64,000 bases of DNA from Pseudooceanicola endophyticus (GCF_018760365.1 NZ_JAHIAB010000012.1:1-64000), one strand, 5' to 3'. Shown: positions 1-8,119, counted from the stretch's first letter. The notes: a model not told the origin generated them from the letters alone. A program made the numbers and translations.

Positions 1-1
1 G

Positions 2-409
2 TCGGAATGGCTGGAGGACAAGGTGGCCGAGAGCGACCGGCCCGAGCTGACCTCGGCGAAGATCGTGGTTTCGGGCGGTCGCGGCGTCGGTTCGGAGGCG
101 GATTTCGCGCTGATCTCGGGCCTGGCGGACAAGCTGGGCGCGGCGGTTGGCGCCTCGCGTGCGGCGGTCGACTCGGGCTTTGCGCCGAACGACTGGCAGG
201 TCGGCCAGACCGGCAAGGTCGTGGCGCCGGATCTTTACGTTGCGGTCGGGATTTCCGGGGCAATTCAGCACCTTGCGGGGATGAAGGACAGCAAGGTGAT
301 CGTCGCGATCAACAAGGACGAAGAGGCGCCGATCTTCCAGGTCGCCGATTACGGCCTGGTCGCCGACCTCTTCGAGGCCGTTCCCGAGCTGACCCGCGAG
401 CTGGGCTGA
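2..409 (+). CDS. etfA: Electron transfer flavoprotein alpha subunit, C-terminal part (5' truncated by window edge)
   Basis: The reading frame enters at base 2 and ends in TGA at 407-409, giving 135 residues with no start inside the window. The part visible is the FAD-binding C-terminal domain of EtfA: it has the SGGRGVGS stretch, the [16 protein letters not shown] segment, then VGISGAIQH and [10 protein letters not shown], all hallmarks of the alpha subunit. ETF passes electrons from acyl-CoA and other flavin dehydrogenases to the ETF:ubiquinone oxidoreductase. The partner etfB is normally just upstream, outside the window. A strong hairpin terminator follows 14 bases after the stop, so this is the last gene of its transcript. 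The identification is secure; only the N-terminal half is missing. Confidence 0.95.
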   Translation, partial: SEWLEDKVAESDRPELTSAKIVVSGGRGVGSEADFALISGLADKLGAAVGASRAAVDSGFAPNDWQVGQTGKVVAPDLYVAVGISGAIQHLAGMKDSKVIVAINKDEEAPIFQVADYGLVADLFEAVPELTRELG

Positions 410-423
410 GCCCGGATGCGAAA

Positions 424-463
424 GGGCCCCGGAGACGCCATGTCTCCGGGGCCCGCCTTTTTT
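424..463 (+). terminator. Intrinsic terminator after etfA
   Basis: A perfect 13-bp stem (424-436 with 442-454) encloses a 5-base loop, and a T6 run follows at 458-463. Read from the other strand the hairpin is followed only by CCCTTT, so it may also weakly end the convergent nitrilase-superfamily transcript that stops at 479. Confidence 0.92.
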
Positions 464-478
464 CCGGCACCGCCCGCC

Positions 479-1333
479 TCAGGCAGTGACCGGATCGACG
501 CTTCCGGTCACCGGCAGAAGGTAGCTGTCCAGGCGATCGCGCAGGAAGGAATAGGTCTCGCGCACGGAGGTGATCTCCTCCCGGGTGGCGCGCAGGTGCA
601 GGAAGGCCTCCGCATGGGCGGGGAAGGCCGTGGGCGCCAGCGTCTCGTCATGCCAGGGATGGCAGAACAGCGACTGGCCGTAATCCGCCCCGGCCCGGTT
701 CAGCGACAGGAAGTAGCACTGGTTCTCGATCGCGCGCGACACCGCGAAATCGTGCCAGGTGTGGAACGAGACATCGCGGAAATAGGCACCGCAATGCAGA
801 ATCGCGTCGACGCCGTGATCCAGCACAAGGGTCCGGCACAGCTCGGGGATGCGGATGTCGTAGCAGATGATCGGCGCCACGCGGAAGCCCGCGACCTCGA
901 GCACCAGAAGGTGGTCGCCGCGGGTGAAATAGTCCTTCTCCATCGAGGCGCCGTATTGTGCCAGGTGCAGCTTGTCGTAATGGCCGACCAGACGCCCCTG
1001 GGGATCGACGGCGCCCATGCAGATATGCGCGGTCTCGCCGGCATCGCGGGCAAAGCCGTAGACCACGTGGATGCCATGTTCGCGCGCGACCTCGGACCAG
1101 CACCGGAACGAGGCGCCGTCCAGCGGCTCGGCCAGGGCATCAAGATTGTCGAAGGCGGCCCGGGAGTAGTCGATGCTGGCCAGTTCGGGCAGCACCACCA
1201 GGTCGGCGGGCCGGTCGCGCAGCTGGCGGCGCACCTCCTCCGAGACGCGGGCCAGATGGGCGTCGCGCTCGGCGGCGGTGGTCATCGCGGGGATGTCGAT
1301 CTGGCACGCGAGGATGCGCAGCGTATCGGTCAT
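479..1333 (-). CDS. Nitrilase-superfamily carbon-nitrogen hydrolase
   Basis: This is a 284-residue cytoplasmic amidase of the CN-hydrolase superfamily. The Glu-Lys-Cys triad is complete: E50 in VLPELAS, K121 in HYDKLHL and C157 in PIICYDIR, the last flanked by the usual RIPEL. Enzymes of this fold hydrolyse nitriles, amides or N-carbamoyl compounds; the exact substrate cannot be read from the sequence. It is the last gene of a minus-strand set that starts with a TRAP transporter and includes an RpiR-type regulator; the gap to the regulator's stop is about 30 bases. This suggests it acts on the compound that the TRAP system imports, probably releasing ammonia or cleaving an amide. No signal peptide is visible. 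The length is normal for single-domain members. Confidence 0.9.
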   Translation of the reverse strand: MTDTLRILACQIDIPAMTTAAERDAHLARVSEEVRRQLRDRPADLVVLPELASIDYSRAAFDNLDALAEPLDGASFRCWSEVAREHGIHVVYGFARDAGETAHICMGAVDPQGRLVGHYDKLHLAQYGASMEKDYFTRGDHLLVLEVAGFRVAPIICYDIRIPELCRTLVLDHGVDAILHCGAYFRDVSFHTWHDFAVSRAIENQCYFLSLNRAGADYGQSLFCHPWHDETLAPTAFPAHAEAFLHLRATREEITSVRETYSFLRDRLDSYLLPVTGSVDPVTA

Positions 1334-1363
1334 GTCTTGGGGTCCGTCAAAATAGGCCAGTCA

Positions 1364-2245
1364 TCAGATGTCGCGGTCCTGCCAGTATTCACCCATGGCA
1401 CGACGGCGGTTTTCCATGTTCTCGATGCGGGCAACCGCATCGGGGCTCTGCATGGTCAGGAAGCCCAGCAGCACCTCCAGCATCAGGGTCACGCCGAGGT
1501 AGCTGTCGAAGAACATCGGACTGCGGTTGGGGATCAGCAGCACTTCCTGGGCGCTCAGCGCCAGCGGCGCGGCATCGCTGTCGGTCAGCGCCACCACATG
1601 GGCCCCGGCGGCCCGCCCGGCGCGGGCAACGCGGATGGTGAACTCGCTGCTGGGCCGCATGGAGACCGCAAGAACGGCGTCCTCGGGCCCGATTTCGGCG
1701 ATGTCGTCGGCAAAGACGCCGCCCTGCCCCGAGACGATGCGGAAGCGTTCCGACACCATGGAGCCGAGGTATTTCGCGTAGATCGCGCTGGAAAGCGAGG
1801 CCTGCATCCCCACCACGTAGATCCGCCGCGCCTGCGCCAGGCGCCCGGCGGCGGCATTCACCGCCGACAGGTGGTTCTGCTCGAACAGCGCATCGACATT
1901 GCGATGCGCGGCGTCGCGGAACTCCTGCCAGGTGGCCTGCAGGCCGTCGCCCACCGCACCCTCCTGCAGGGCGCCGGCGCGAATGTGGTAGTCGCCGACG
2001 CTGCCGGTCTGGACATGGGTGCTGAAGACCGAGCGCAGCTCGTTGTAGGTGTCATAGCCCAGGGCCTTGGCCAGCCGTGGAAAATTCCCGAGCGAGATCC
2101 CGGTATCCGCCGCCACCTGGCGCATCGACAGGGTGGCGATATTGCCGGGATGTTCCAGCACATAGGTCGCGGCGGTTTGCAGGGCGGGCGGCAGATCAGG
2201 GAAGCCCCGCTTCAGCCGGTCCTGGAGGTCTTGATATTCGCTCAT
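1364..2245 (-). CDS. RpiR/MurR-family transcriptional regulator (HTH plus SIS domain)
   Basis: The protein has 293 residues from the ATG at 2245. A start 66 bases upstream is possible, but its first 22 residues look like random GC-rich translation. Residues 1-80 form the RpiR-type helix-turn-helix (SMRQVAADTGISLGNFPRLAKALGY), and residues from about 120 to 260 form the SIS sugar-isomerase domain that normally binds a phosphosugar or related acid (IYVVGMQASLSSAIYAKYLGSM; AVSMRPSSEFTIRVARAG). It sits between the TRAP transporter and the amidase on the same strand. It is therefore the obvious candidate to bind the four palindromes upstream of the TRAP operon; that is inference. RpiR proteins act as repressors or activators depending on the system. 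Confidence 0.92.
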   Translation of the reverse strand: MSEYQDLQDRLKRGFPDLPPALQTAATYVLEHPGNIATLSMRQVAADTGISLGNFPRLAKALGYDTYNELRSVFSTHVQTGSVGDYHIRAGALQEGAVGDGLQATWQEFRDAAHRNVDALFEQNHLSAVNAAAGRLAQARRIYVVGMQASLSSAIYAKYLGSMVSERFRIVSGQGGVFADDIAEIGPEDAVLAVSMRPSSEFTIRVARAGRAAGAHVVALTDSDAAPLALSAQEVLLIPNRSPMFFDSYLGVTLMLEVLLGFLTMQSPDAVARIENMENRRRAMGEYWQDRDI

Positions 2246-2338
2246 CGCAAGCGCCTGTTTCCGTTCTGAAATATCTTCCACAGGATTACCTCCGGGTGCC
2301 GCGCGCCTCAACGGCGGCGCAAGATTTGCCGGGCCTTT

Positions 2339-3631
2339 TCATCGGCCCAGCAGTACTTCGGGCAGCCAGAGGGCAATTTCCGGGATGAAGGTGGTCAGCA
2401 GCAGGGTCGGCAGCCAGGCGAAGAGGATGAAGATGAAGGTCGGCAGCAGCATCCGGCTGACCGGCGTGTTGGTGACCCTTGCGCCCAGATACAGCAGCGG
2501 CGCGGTCGGCGGCGTGACATTGGCCATCCCGAGGTTGACGCCCAGCACGGCAGAGAAATGCACCGGGTCCATGCCGACACCCTGCACGATCGGCAGCAGC
2601 AGCGGCGTGGCCAGCAGCAGCCCCGAGATGTCGTCCATCAGCATCCCGATCAGGATCATCACCAGGTTGACCATCAGCAGGATCACCACCGGGTTCTCGG
2701 ACACGGAATAGACCAGGTCCTGGGCGATGCCGGGGATGTCCTCGAAGATCAGGAAGCGCGAGACGATCAGCACCATGAAGATCATCGCCATGACCACGCC
2801 GACGGTGACGCCGCCCTCGCGCATGGTGGTCAGGAAGCTCCGCCAGGTCAGGCCGCGGTAGACGTAGATCGCCACCGGGATGGCGTAGATCAGCGCAAAG
2901 CCTGCGGCCTCGGTGGGTGTCATGACGCCGCCGTAGATGCCGCCCAGGATGATCAGCGGCATCACCAGAGCCGGCATGGCGCTGCGCGTGCGGGCCTTGA
3001 ACTCGGGCAGGAAACGCTCGGGCGCGGGGGGCAGGTTCAGGTTGCGGTACTTGCGCAGCTGCACCTGGTTGGTCAGCGAAAGCAGCACGATCAGGATCAG
3101 CCCCGGGATCACGGTCGCGAGGAAGCAGGCCAGCACCGATTGCTGGGCCACCCAGGCATAAAGGATCTGGCTGGCCGACGGCGGGATCAGCAGGCCCAGC
3201 GGGCTCGCGTTGACGATCAGCGCCGCCGACAGCCCCTCCGGGTAGTTCGACTTGCGCAGGTGGGGCATCATGATGCCGCCGATGCAGGTCAGCGTGGCAT
3301 TGGCGCTGCCCGAGATCGCCCCGAAGACGCCCGAGGCCACGACGGCGGCCGCCGGCAGGCCGCCACGGATATGGCCGACGAAAAGCTGCGCCAGCGCCAC
3401 AAGCGGCGCGGCGATCCGGCCCTTTTCCATCACCGCACCGGCCAGGATGAACAGCGGGATCGCCAGGATCACGACCGAGTTCATCTTCCAGTGCCCCGAG
3501 GGCAGGAAGCCGGTGACATCGGTGGTGGTCACGCTGGCCAGAAAGATCAGCACGCCACCGAAGGCCAGCGGCACGCTGAGCCCGATCAGCAGAAGGGCAC
3601 AGAGAACAAAGATGCTGCCTGCGATGATCAT
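2339..3631 (-). CDS. TRAP transporter large permease (DctM family), system 1
   Basis: This 430-residue, very hydrophobic protein is the 12-helix transport subunit of a tripartite ATP-independent periplasmic importer, driven by the sodium or proton gradient. Family features are visible: an N-terminal helix with LIGLSVPLAFGGVLIF, the ASGVFGAISGSANATLTCIG segment, LGLLIPPSASQILYAW and a C-terminal LGVNLGMANVTPPTAPLLYLG. The start is the ATG at 3631, which overlaps the stop of the small permease by 4 bases (ATGA). The longer upstream frame adds 48 residues with no hydrophobic character and overlaps the small permease gene, so I rejected it. It works with the small permease at 3628-4167 and the binding protein at 4234-5247. 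The substrate is unknown; neighbours point to an amide- or nitrogen-containing acid. Confidence 0.95.
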   Translation of the reverse strand: MIIAGSIFVLCALLLIGLSVPLAFGGVLIFLASVTTTDVTGFLPSGHWKMNSVVILAIPLFILAGAVMEKGRIAAPLVALAQLFVGHIRGGLPAAAVVASGVFGAISGSANATLTCIGGIMMPHLRKSNYPEGLSAALIVNASPLGLLIPPSASQILYAWVAQQSVLACFLATVIPGLILIVLLSLTNQVQLRKYRNLNLPPAPERFLPEFKARTRSAMPALVMPLIILGGIYGGVMTPTEAAGFALIYAIPVAIYVYRGLTWRSFLTTMREGGVTVGVVMAMIFMVLIVSRFLIFEDIPGIAQDLVYSVSENPVVILLMVNLVMILIGMLMDDISGLLLATPLLLPIVQGVGMDPVHFSAVLGVNLGMANVTPPTAPLLYLGARVTNTPVSRMLLPTFIFILFAWLPTLLLTTFIPEIALWLPEVLLGR

Positions 3632-4167
3632 GCCTGGGCCTCCGGGGCGGCGGGGCCTTCCTTCAGCAGCACCCACAGGTGCAGCGCCGAGAAGAGCCAC
3701 ATCAGGACGAAGCCGAGCGCGATCGCCGCGCGCGGCACGAGGAAGGGAATGTGCAGGGCGATGGTGCTTTGCCACATCGGGTAATCGGCGATCTCTTCCA
3801 TGACCATTTCCCAGCCCAGCCAGGACAGGTAGCTCAGGATCGCCAGTTCCAGCGCCTCGACCAGCAGGGCGCGCCGCCAGCGCCAGAGCGGGCGGGTGAT
3901 CAGCAGCCCGAGGATGTCGGCATTGATATGCGCCCGGTCATGGGTCGCCACCGCCGCCGCCATGAAGAAGCCCCAGAAGGCCGCCGCCATCAGCCATTCC
4001 TCGTAGGCGAAGAGATCGGCGTGGAAGACGTAGCGCAGGATCACGACGCAGAAGAAGGTCAGCGCCATCAGGCAGCCGTTCAGCACGATGATCGCGTGCA
4101 TCACGGCACGCAGGCCCCGCAGCGGCACCGCGAGGGGCCGGGGCAGATGGTCGGAGAGGTCGCTCAT
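3628..4167 (-). CDS. TRAP transporter small permease (DctQ family), system 1
   Basis: The 179-residue protein has about four membrane helices, as expected for DctQ. It includes the typical VVILRYVF and YEEWLMAAAFWGFFMAAAVATHDRAHINADI segments, where small permeases usually carry a conserved E-W and a later R/H-I pair. It bridges the binding protein and the large permease in the inner membrane. Its stop overlaps the large permease start in ATGA, which implies translational coupling. The 66 bases between it and the binding protein gene hold no clear hairpin. Confidence 0.93.
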   Translation of the reverse strand: MSDLSDHLPRPLAVPLRGLRAVMHAIIVLNGCLMALTFFCVVILRYVFHADLFAYEEWLMAAAFWGFFMAAAVATHDRAHINADILGLLITRPLWRWRRALLVEALELAILSYLSWLGWEMVMEEIADYPMWQSTIALHIPFLVPRAAIALGFVLMWLFSALHLWVLLKEGPAAPEAQA

Positions 4168-4233
4168 GCGGCGGGCTCGCTTGCTGGAGGGAGGGGACGG
4201 AACGGGACGGCGCCCGTTCCGCCGGCGGCGGGA

Positions 4234-5247
4234 TTACTCCACGTCGGCCTTGATGCGGTCCAGCACGTCCTGGCCGACGATATCGGCCATCTGCGGCCAG
4301 ATCTTGGCGCGCACGGCATCGCGCATCGCGGCGGCCTTCTCGGGCGAGGGGGTCAGCACGGTGTAGCCGCTCTCGACCAGCTTCTGCTCGAAGGCCGCGT
4401 CATTGTCGCGGTTCCACTGGAAGAAGCTGTCGGAAGCCTCGGCAAAGGCCTTCTCGACCACGGCGCGCTGTTCGTCGTTCAGCTTGGCCCAGGTCTTGTT
4501 GGAGGCGTAGAAGGTCGAGATCTCCATGAAGGCATTGTAGTCGATGTAGTACGACCCGACCCCGGACTTGGCGAAGATCGTGTAGGTCGCCTGCTTGGTG
4601 CAGCATTCCGCGCCATCGACGATACCCGACTGCAGCGCCGGGAAGATGTCGGCCCAGGCGATGGTGGTGGTGTTGAAGCCCAGCTCCTTCATGGTGTCCT
4701 TCACCACGTTGGAGGACCAGACCCGGATGTTCATGTCCTTGGGGTCGAGCGTGTCCCAGTTCTTCGGCTCCTTGGTGGAAAGCACGTTGGCAAAGCCTTC
4801 CGGGTTGTTCTGCAGCAGGTGCAGGCCGATGGCATCCAGGTGCTCGCCCATGACCTGGTTGTAGGCGCTGTCGGGGTTGCGCAGCACCGCCGACATCTCG
4901 TCCCAGTCGCCGGCCAGGTAGGGCATCGAGGCGATCTCGAAGGCGGGATCCTTGTGGGCGTAGATGAAGCCCATGGAGAAATCGATATTGCCGCGGATCG
5001 TGTCCTCGAACAGCTCCTCGCCCGAACCCAGCTGGTTTGCGGGGAAGACCGTGACCTTGAGGCCGACATCGGCATCCTCGATGGTCTTGGCGATCTGCTC
5101 CATCGTCTTTGTGCCCTGATGTTCGACCGGCAGGGTGCCGGCGAATTTCAGACGCAGGTCGGCGGCCTGGGCCCCCGTCGCCAGCATCGAAGTTGCGAGC
5201 ACGGCGCCGAGCACCAGACCGCGCGCAAGAGAGGAATGCGTGAACAT
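4234..5247 (-). CDS. TRAP transporter periplasmic binding protein (DctP family), system 1
   Basis: The protein has 337 residues from the ATG at 5247, which is preceded by an AGGGAA ribosome site; an earlier in-frame start adds 11 residues rich in Arg before the signal peptide. Residues 1-28 are a Sec signal peptide ending in TGAQA-ADLRLKF. The DctP core follows, with VFPANQLGSGEELFEDTIRGNIDF, the IRVWSSNVVKDTMKELG segment that contributes the ligand-binding Arg, and ALQSGIVDGAE. It captures an organic anion in the periplasm and hands it to the two permeases. It is the first gene of the operon that also carries the RpiR regulator and the amidase. The upstream region carries four spaced palindromes. 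Confidence 0.95.
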   Translation of the reverse strand: MFTHSSLARGLVLGAVLATSMLATGAQAADLRLKFAGTLPVEHQGTKTMEQIAKTIEDADVGLKVTVFPANQLGSGEELFEDTIRGNIDFSMGFIYAHKDPAFEIASMPYLAGDWDEMSAVLRNPDSAYNQVMGEHLDAIGLHLLQNNPEGFANVLSTKEPKNWDTLDPKDMNIRVWSSNVVKDTMKELGFNTTTIAWADIFPALQSGIVDGAECCTKQATYTIFAKSGVGSYYIDYNAFMEISTFYASNKTWAKLNDEQRAVVEKAFAEASDSFFQWNRDNDAAFEQKLVESGYTVLTPSPEKAAAMRDAVRAKIWPQMADIVGQDVLDRIKADVE

Positions 5248-5283
5248 GTGTGTTTCCCTGTTGTATCTCCGGCGCCTCAAGAA

Positions 5284-5382
5284 TTCAGATGAATCACCAA
5301 GGCTTGGATTGTGTTCATATGAATACTTTCCTCCGGCGGCGATTCATATGAACAGGAAAACTGTCCACAGATCTCAAATGAA
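5284..5382. promoter_or_regulatory. Four phased palindromic operator-like sites upstream of TRAP operon 1
   Basis: Sites are TTCAGATGAA (5284-5293), TTCATATGAA (5314-5323), TTCATATGAA (5343-5352) and CTCAAATGAA (5373-5382). The start-to-start spacing is 30, 29 and 30 bases. The two central copies are perfect 10-bp palindromes; their 12-base contexts, with one flanking base on each side, are reverse complements of each other. The last copy also forms a CAAATGA/TCATTTG inverted repeat (5375-5391) with a 3-base spacer. The array lies 37-136 bases upstream of the binding protein start. Binding by the RpiR regulator at 1364-2245 is inferred from position. Confidence 0.75.
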
Positions 5383-5613
5383 TCTCATTTGCCGAAAAAA
5401 TGGTCAAACCTGCTGAAAGTAACGGCCCGTTGCGCGATGCCCAGGCCACGCCCCCTCCGGTTCACAGCGGCAGCGTGCCGCAAACCATGCACACGTAAAG
5501 AGGGAACTCATGCCCTCGGAATCATCCACCTTTCTGGTCACAAAAGGCCCCCGAGATCCCCCTTCCGCACAGCTCCGAACCGGGATCTGATTTGCGAAGT
5601 CAATCAAGTTATT

Positions 5614-5643
5614 TTGACGAATCACTTAATTAATTGTTACAAT
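5614..5643 (+). promoter_or_regulatory. Sigma-70-type promoter of the DUF1326 operon
   Basis: TTGACG at 5614-5619 and TACAAT at 5638-5643 are separated by 18 bases, each one mismatch from consensus. The predicted start of transcription is near 5650, leaving a short leader before the ATG at 5680. A GAGGGTAAGG ribosome site precedes that ATG. Confidence 0.6.
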
Positions 5644-5679
5644 TTAATCACAGTTTGTAGTTTTCGTGAGGGTAAGGTT

Positions 5680-6318
5680 ATGACTCCATGGGAAATTCAC
5701 GGCTTCGAGCTTGTGAACTGCAATTGCGACACCGGGTGTCCCTGTCAATTCGTCTCCCTGCCCACGAAAGGCGCCTGCGAAGCGGCAGCGGCCTTCATCA
5801 TCGAAAAGGGCCATTACGGCGATGTCGATCTCTCGGGGTTGAAACTGGCGCAGGTGTTCAAATGGCCCGGCGCCGTGCATGAGGGCAACGGCACCATGCA
5901 GACCGTCATCGACGACCGCGCCACGCCCGAACAGCGCGCCGCCCTCGAACAGATCGCCACCGGCGGGGACACCGAGGAAATGGCCACTTTTTGGTGGGTC
6001 TTCTCAGCCATGAGCCCGCACAAGCGCGAAACCCTGTTCCGCCCGATCGAGATCACTCTGGATTACGAGGCCCGCACTGGCACCGCCCGGGTGGTCGGCG
6101 TCTTCGACACCGACTGGGGCCCGCTGATCAATCCCGTCACCGGCGCCGAGCACCGGGCGCGGATTTCCCTGCCCGAGGGCTTCGAATACCGTCTGGCCGA
6201 GGTCGGCAAGGCCACCACGAAGACCTATGGCGACCTATCCCTGACCGGGAATGTCGACAGCCACGCCCATATGGCCGTCCTGCACATCGGCAACGCCGGT
6301 CTGCTCGAACCCGCCTGA
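5680..6318 (+). CDS. DUF1326 domain-containing protein
   Basis: This is a 212-residue soluble protein of uncharacterised family DUF1326. The ATG at 5680 has a strong GAGGGTAAGG ribosome site. The frame is open for 97 more codons upstream, but those residues look non-coding and cover the promoter. The family signature is at the N-terminus: VNCNCDTGCPCQF, with cysteines at 14, 16, 20 and 22, a CxCxxxCxC cluster well suited to metal binding. The C-terminal half has the family's DTDWGPLINPVTG and GNVDSHAHMAVLHIGNAG. DUF1326 genes commonly sit next to DUF2182 genes, as here, where the next gene starts 16 bases later. No activity has been assigned; a role in metal handling is a guess from the cysteines and the partner. 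Confidence 0.9.
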   Translation: MTPWEIHGFELVNCNCDTGCPCQFVSLPTKGACEAAAAFIIEKGHYGDVDLSGLKLAQVFKWPGAVHEGNGTMQTVIDDRATPEQRAALEQIATGGDTEEMATFWWVFSAMSPHKRETLFRPIEITLDYEARTGTARVVGVFDTDWGPLINPVTGAEHRARISLPEGFEYRLAEVGKATTKTYGDLSLTGNVDSHAHMAVLHIGNAGLLEPA

Positions 6319-6333
6319 ACCGGAGGTCCGCCC

Positions 6334-7188
6334 ATGCCCGGCCTGCCCCTGGTCGAGCGCGCCCTGGCGCATGAGCGCCTGATGCTGGCCGCGCTCATGG
6401 GAACGCTGTTTCTTCTGGCGTCCCTCTATACCCTGTTCGGGGTCGGCATGGAGATGTCGGCGCTGAAGATGACCTCCATGGCCGGGGTGGCTGATCGGCC
6501 CGCATCCGACATGACCGCACCGGCGGTGTCGGGGATGACGGACATGGCACGGGCTTCGGACGGGGACTGGGGGCTGCGCCATGCGCTGCTGGTCTTCCTG
6601 ATGTGGTGGATCATGATGGTGGCGATGATGCTGCCAAGTGCCGCCCCCACGGTGCTGCTGCATGCCGCGCTTGGCCGTCATGCCCGGGGCGGCACGGCCC
6701 TGCCGCTGGCCTCGGCGCTGTTTCTGACGGGCTACCTGCTGGCCTGGGCCGGCTTCAGCGGCGTGGCGACCGCCCTGCACTGGGGTCTCGAAGCTTCGGG
6801 GCTGGTCTCGGCCTCCATGATGACGCTCACCGACACGCGTCTGGGCGGGGCGCTGCTGCTGGCGGCGGGCATCTACCAGTTCCTGCCGATGAAGGCCGCC
6901 TGCCTCAGCCATTGCCGCAGCCCCGCACGCTTTCTTTCGGAACGGCGCCGGCCCGGCCTGGCCGGGGCGCTGCGCATGGGGCTGGACCACGGCACCTATT
7001 GCCTGGGCTGCTGCTGGGGGCTGATGGCGCTGCTGCTGGTGGGCGGGGTGATGAACCTCTACTGGATCGTCTTCCTGGCCCTGATCGTGGCACTGGAAAA
7101 GCTGCTGCCCTTCGGGATGCTGGTCAGCCGCGTGCTGGGCGTGGGGCTGATCGCCTGGGGCACGCTCCTGCTGTTTCAGGCCGCATAG
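6334..7188 (+). CDS. DUF2182 integral membrane protein
   Basis: This is a 284-residue membrane protein with about six to seven helices (near residues 18-38, 84-104, 122-145, 170-187, 221-240, 241-259 and 263-283). It belongs to the DUF2182 family, often called predicted metal-binding membrane proteins. The signature WWIMMVAMMLPSAAPTVLL is at residues 91-109. Conserved cysteines occur in the CLSHC motif (190-194) and in HGTYCLGCCWGLM (219-231). A Met-rich loop (residues 39-71, eight Met) lies between helices 1 and 2 and probably faces the periplasm. It pairs with the DUF1326 protein just upstream. I infer that the two form a membrane-bound metal or thiol module; no substrate is known. Confidence 0.9.
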   Translation: MPGLPLVERALAHERLMLAALMGTLFLLASLYTLFGVGMEMSALKMTSMAGVADRPASDMTAPAVSGMTDMARASDGDWGLRHALLVFLMWWIMMVAMMLPSAAPTVLLHAALGRHARGGTALPLASALFLTGYLLAWAGFSGVATALHWGLEASGLVSASMMTLTDTRLGGALLLAAGIYQFLPMKAACLSHCRSPARFLSERRRPGLAGALRMGLDHGTYCLGCCWGLMALLLVGGVMNLYWIVFLALIVALEKLLPFGMLVSRVLGVGLIAWGTLLLFQAA

Positions 7189-7204
7189 ACCGGGAAGGAC
7201 CCCG

Positions 7205-8119
7205 ATGAACCAGACCCCGCAGCCGTCCGGCGGTCCGCCCTGGATCGATCCCGACATCCAGCAGCACATCCACTGGCGCGACGGCGACGTGGTGATCTCG
7301 GTCCCGCCGAAAAGCGGCACAACCTGGACCATGAACATCGTCCACCAGCTGCTGCGCGGCGGCACCCGGGCCTTCGACGACATCTACGCCGAGGTGCCCT
7401 GGATCGAATTCCTGGGCCATCCGGAGCAATCCCCCCGCGAGGTGCTGGACCGGGTCGAGGCGATGCCTGCCGACCGCCGCCGGGCCTTCAAGACCCATTC
7501 CGCCCCGCCGACCCTGCCGTTCCTGCCCGCGGGCACGGACAGGACGGTGAAATACGTTGTCATCTTCCGCAATCCCGAAGAGGCGCTGGTGTCCTTCCGG
7601 CCCTTCCTGGAAAAGCATTCAGACGCCTGGTACGCGCTCTGGCAGGTCCCGCGCGAGGCCCTCTGCCGCCCCGATTTTCCCAGCTTCTACAACGAGGTCG
7701 TCGACAGCCACGGCCTTCAGGGCGCCTTCTTCGGGTTCCTGGCCGCCTGGTGGCCGCTGCGCCGGGCCCCGAACGTGCTGTTCCTGCATTTCTCGGACAT
7801 GAAGCGCGATCACGAAGGATCGATCCGCCGGCTCGCGGCCTTCCTTGGGATCCGCCCCGATGACCGGCAATGGCCGGTCATCCTGGAGCACACCTCTTTC
7901 GACTGGATGAAGCGGCACGAGGCCAGGTTCGAGGCCCGCAGCGCCGGAAAGGTGCCGATCCTCGATTCCGGGGCGATGATCCGCAGGGGCGAGGCCGGCC
8001 ATGCCCGGGACGACGGCATGACCCCGGAAATCGCGGCGCATCTGCGCGCGCGGGGCCAGCAGATCTGTGACGATGCCGAGGCGATCGACTGGTTCTACAG
8101 GGGTGGCCCGCTGCCGTGA
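7205..8119 (+). CDS. PAPS-dependent sulfotransferase domain protein
   Basis: The 304-residue protein belongs to the cytosolic-type sulfotransferase family. The 5'-phosphosulfate loop is PKSGTTW at residues 35-41, the putative catalytic His is H98 in FKTHSAPP, and the 3'-phosphate-binding strand is KYVVIFRNPEEALVSF. Such enzymes move a sulfate group from PAPS to a hydroxyl or amine. It starts 17 bases after the DUF2182 gene, so it is probably co-transcribed. The C-terminal part is in the usual place but the common RKG...W motif is not obvious; instead RRGEAGHARD near residues 258-267 may replace the RKGxxGDWK segment. The acceptor cannot be predicted. Confidence 0.85.
   Translation: MNQTPQPSGGPPWIDPDIQQHIHWRDGDVVISVPPKSGTTWTMNIVHQLLRGGTRAFDDIYAEVPWIEFLGHPEQSPREVLDRVEAMPADRRRAFKTHSAPPTLPFLPAGTDRTVKYVVIFRNPEEALVSFRPFLEKHSDAWYALWQVPREALCRPDFPSFYNEVVDSHGLQGAFFGFLAAWWPLRRAPNVLFLHFSDMKRDHEGSIRRLAAFLGIRPDDRQWPVILEHTSFDWMKRHEARFEARSAGKVPILDSGAMIRRGEAGHARDDGMTPEIAAHLRARGQQICDDAEAIDWFYRGGPLP

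Larger units (their letters stand above)
5248..5679. promoter_or_regulatory. 432-bp intergenic region between divergent TRAP operon 1 and the DUF1326 gene
   Basis: This is the most AT-rich stretch of the first 15 kb and lies between two outward-reading transcripts. Its left half holds four TTCATATGAA-like palindromes (5284-5382). Its right half holds a good sigma-70 promoter for the DUF1326 gene (5614-5643). Between them, about 5400-5600, I see no convincing gene. A frame continuing from 5389 into the DUF1326 protein exists, but it has no family similarity that I can recognise. Confidence 0.8.

Noticed and set aside
416-2269. A 617-codon open frame on the plus strand
   Set aside because: It lies antisense to the nitrilase-superfamily and RpiR genes and has the Arg/His/Gly-rich composition of mirror translation in GC-rich DNA. 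Similar antisense frames exist opposite almost every long gene here (for example 12432-14765, 16456-19215 and 41644-44181).
5389-5679. N-terminal extension of the DUF1326 protein by 97 codons
   Set aside because: The extension covers the best promoter of the region and has no family similarity; the ATG at 5680 has a strong ribosome site and begins the family motif.
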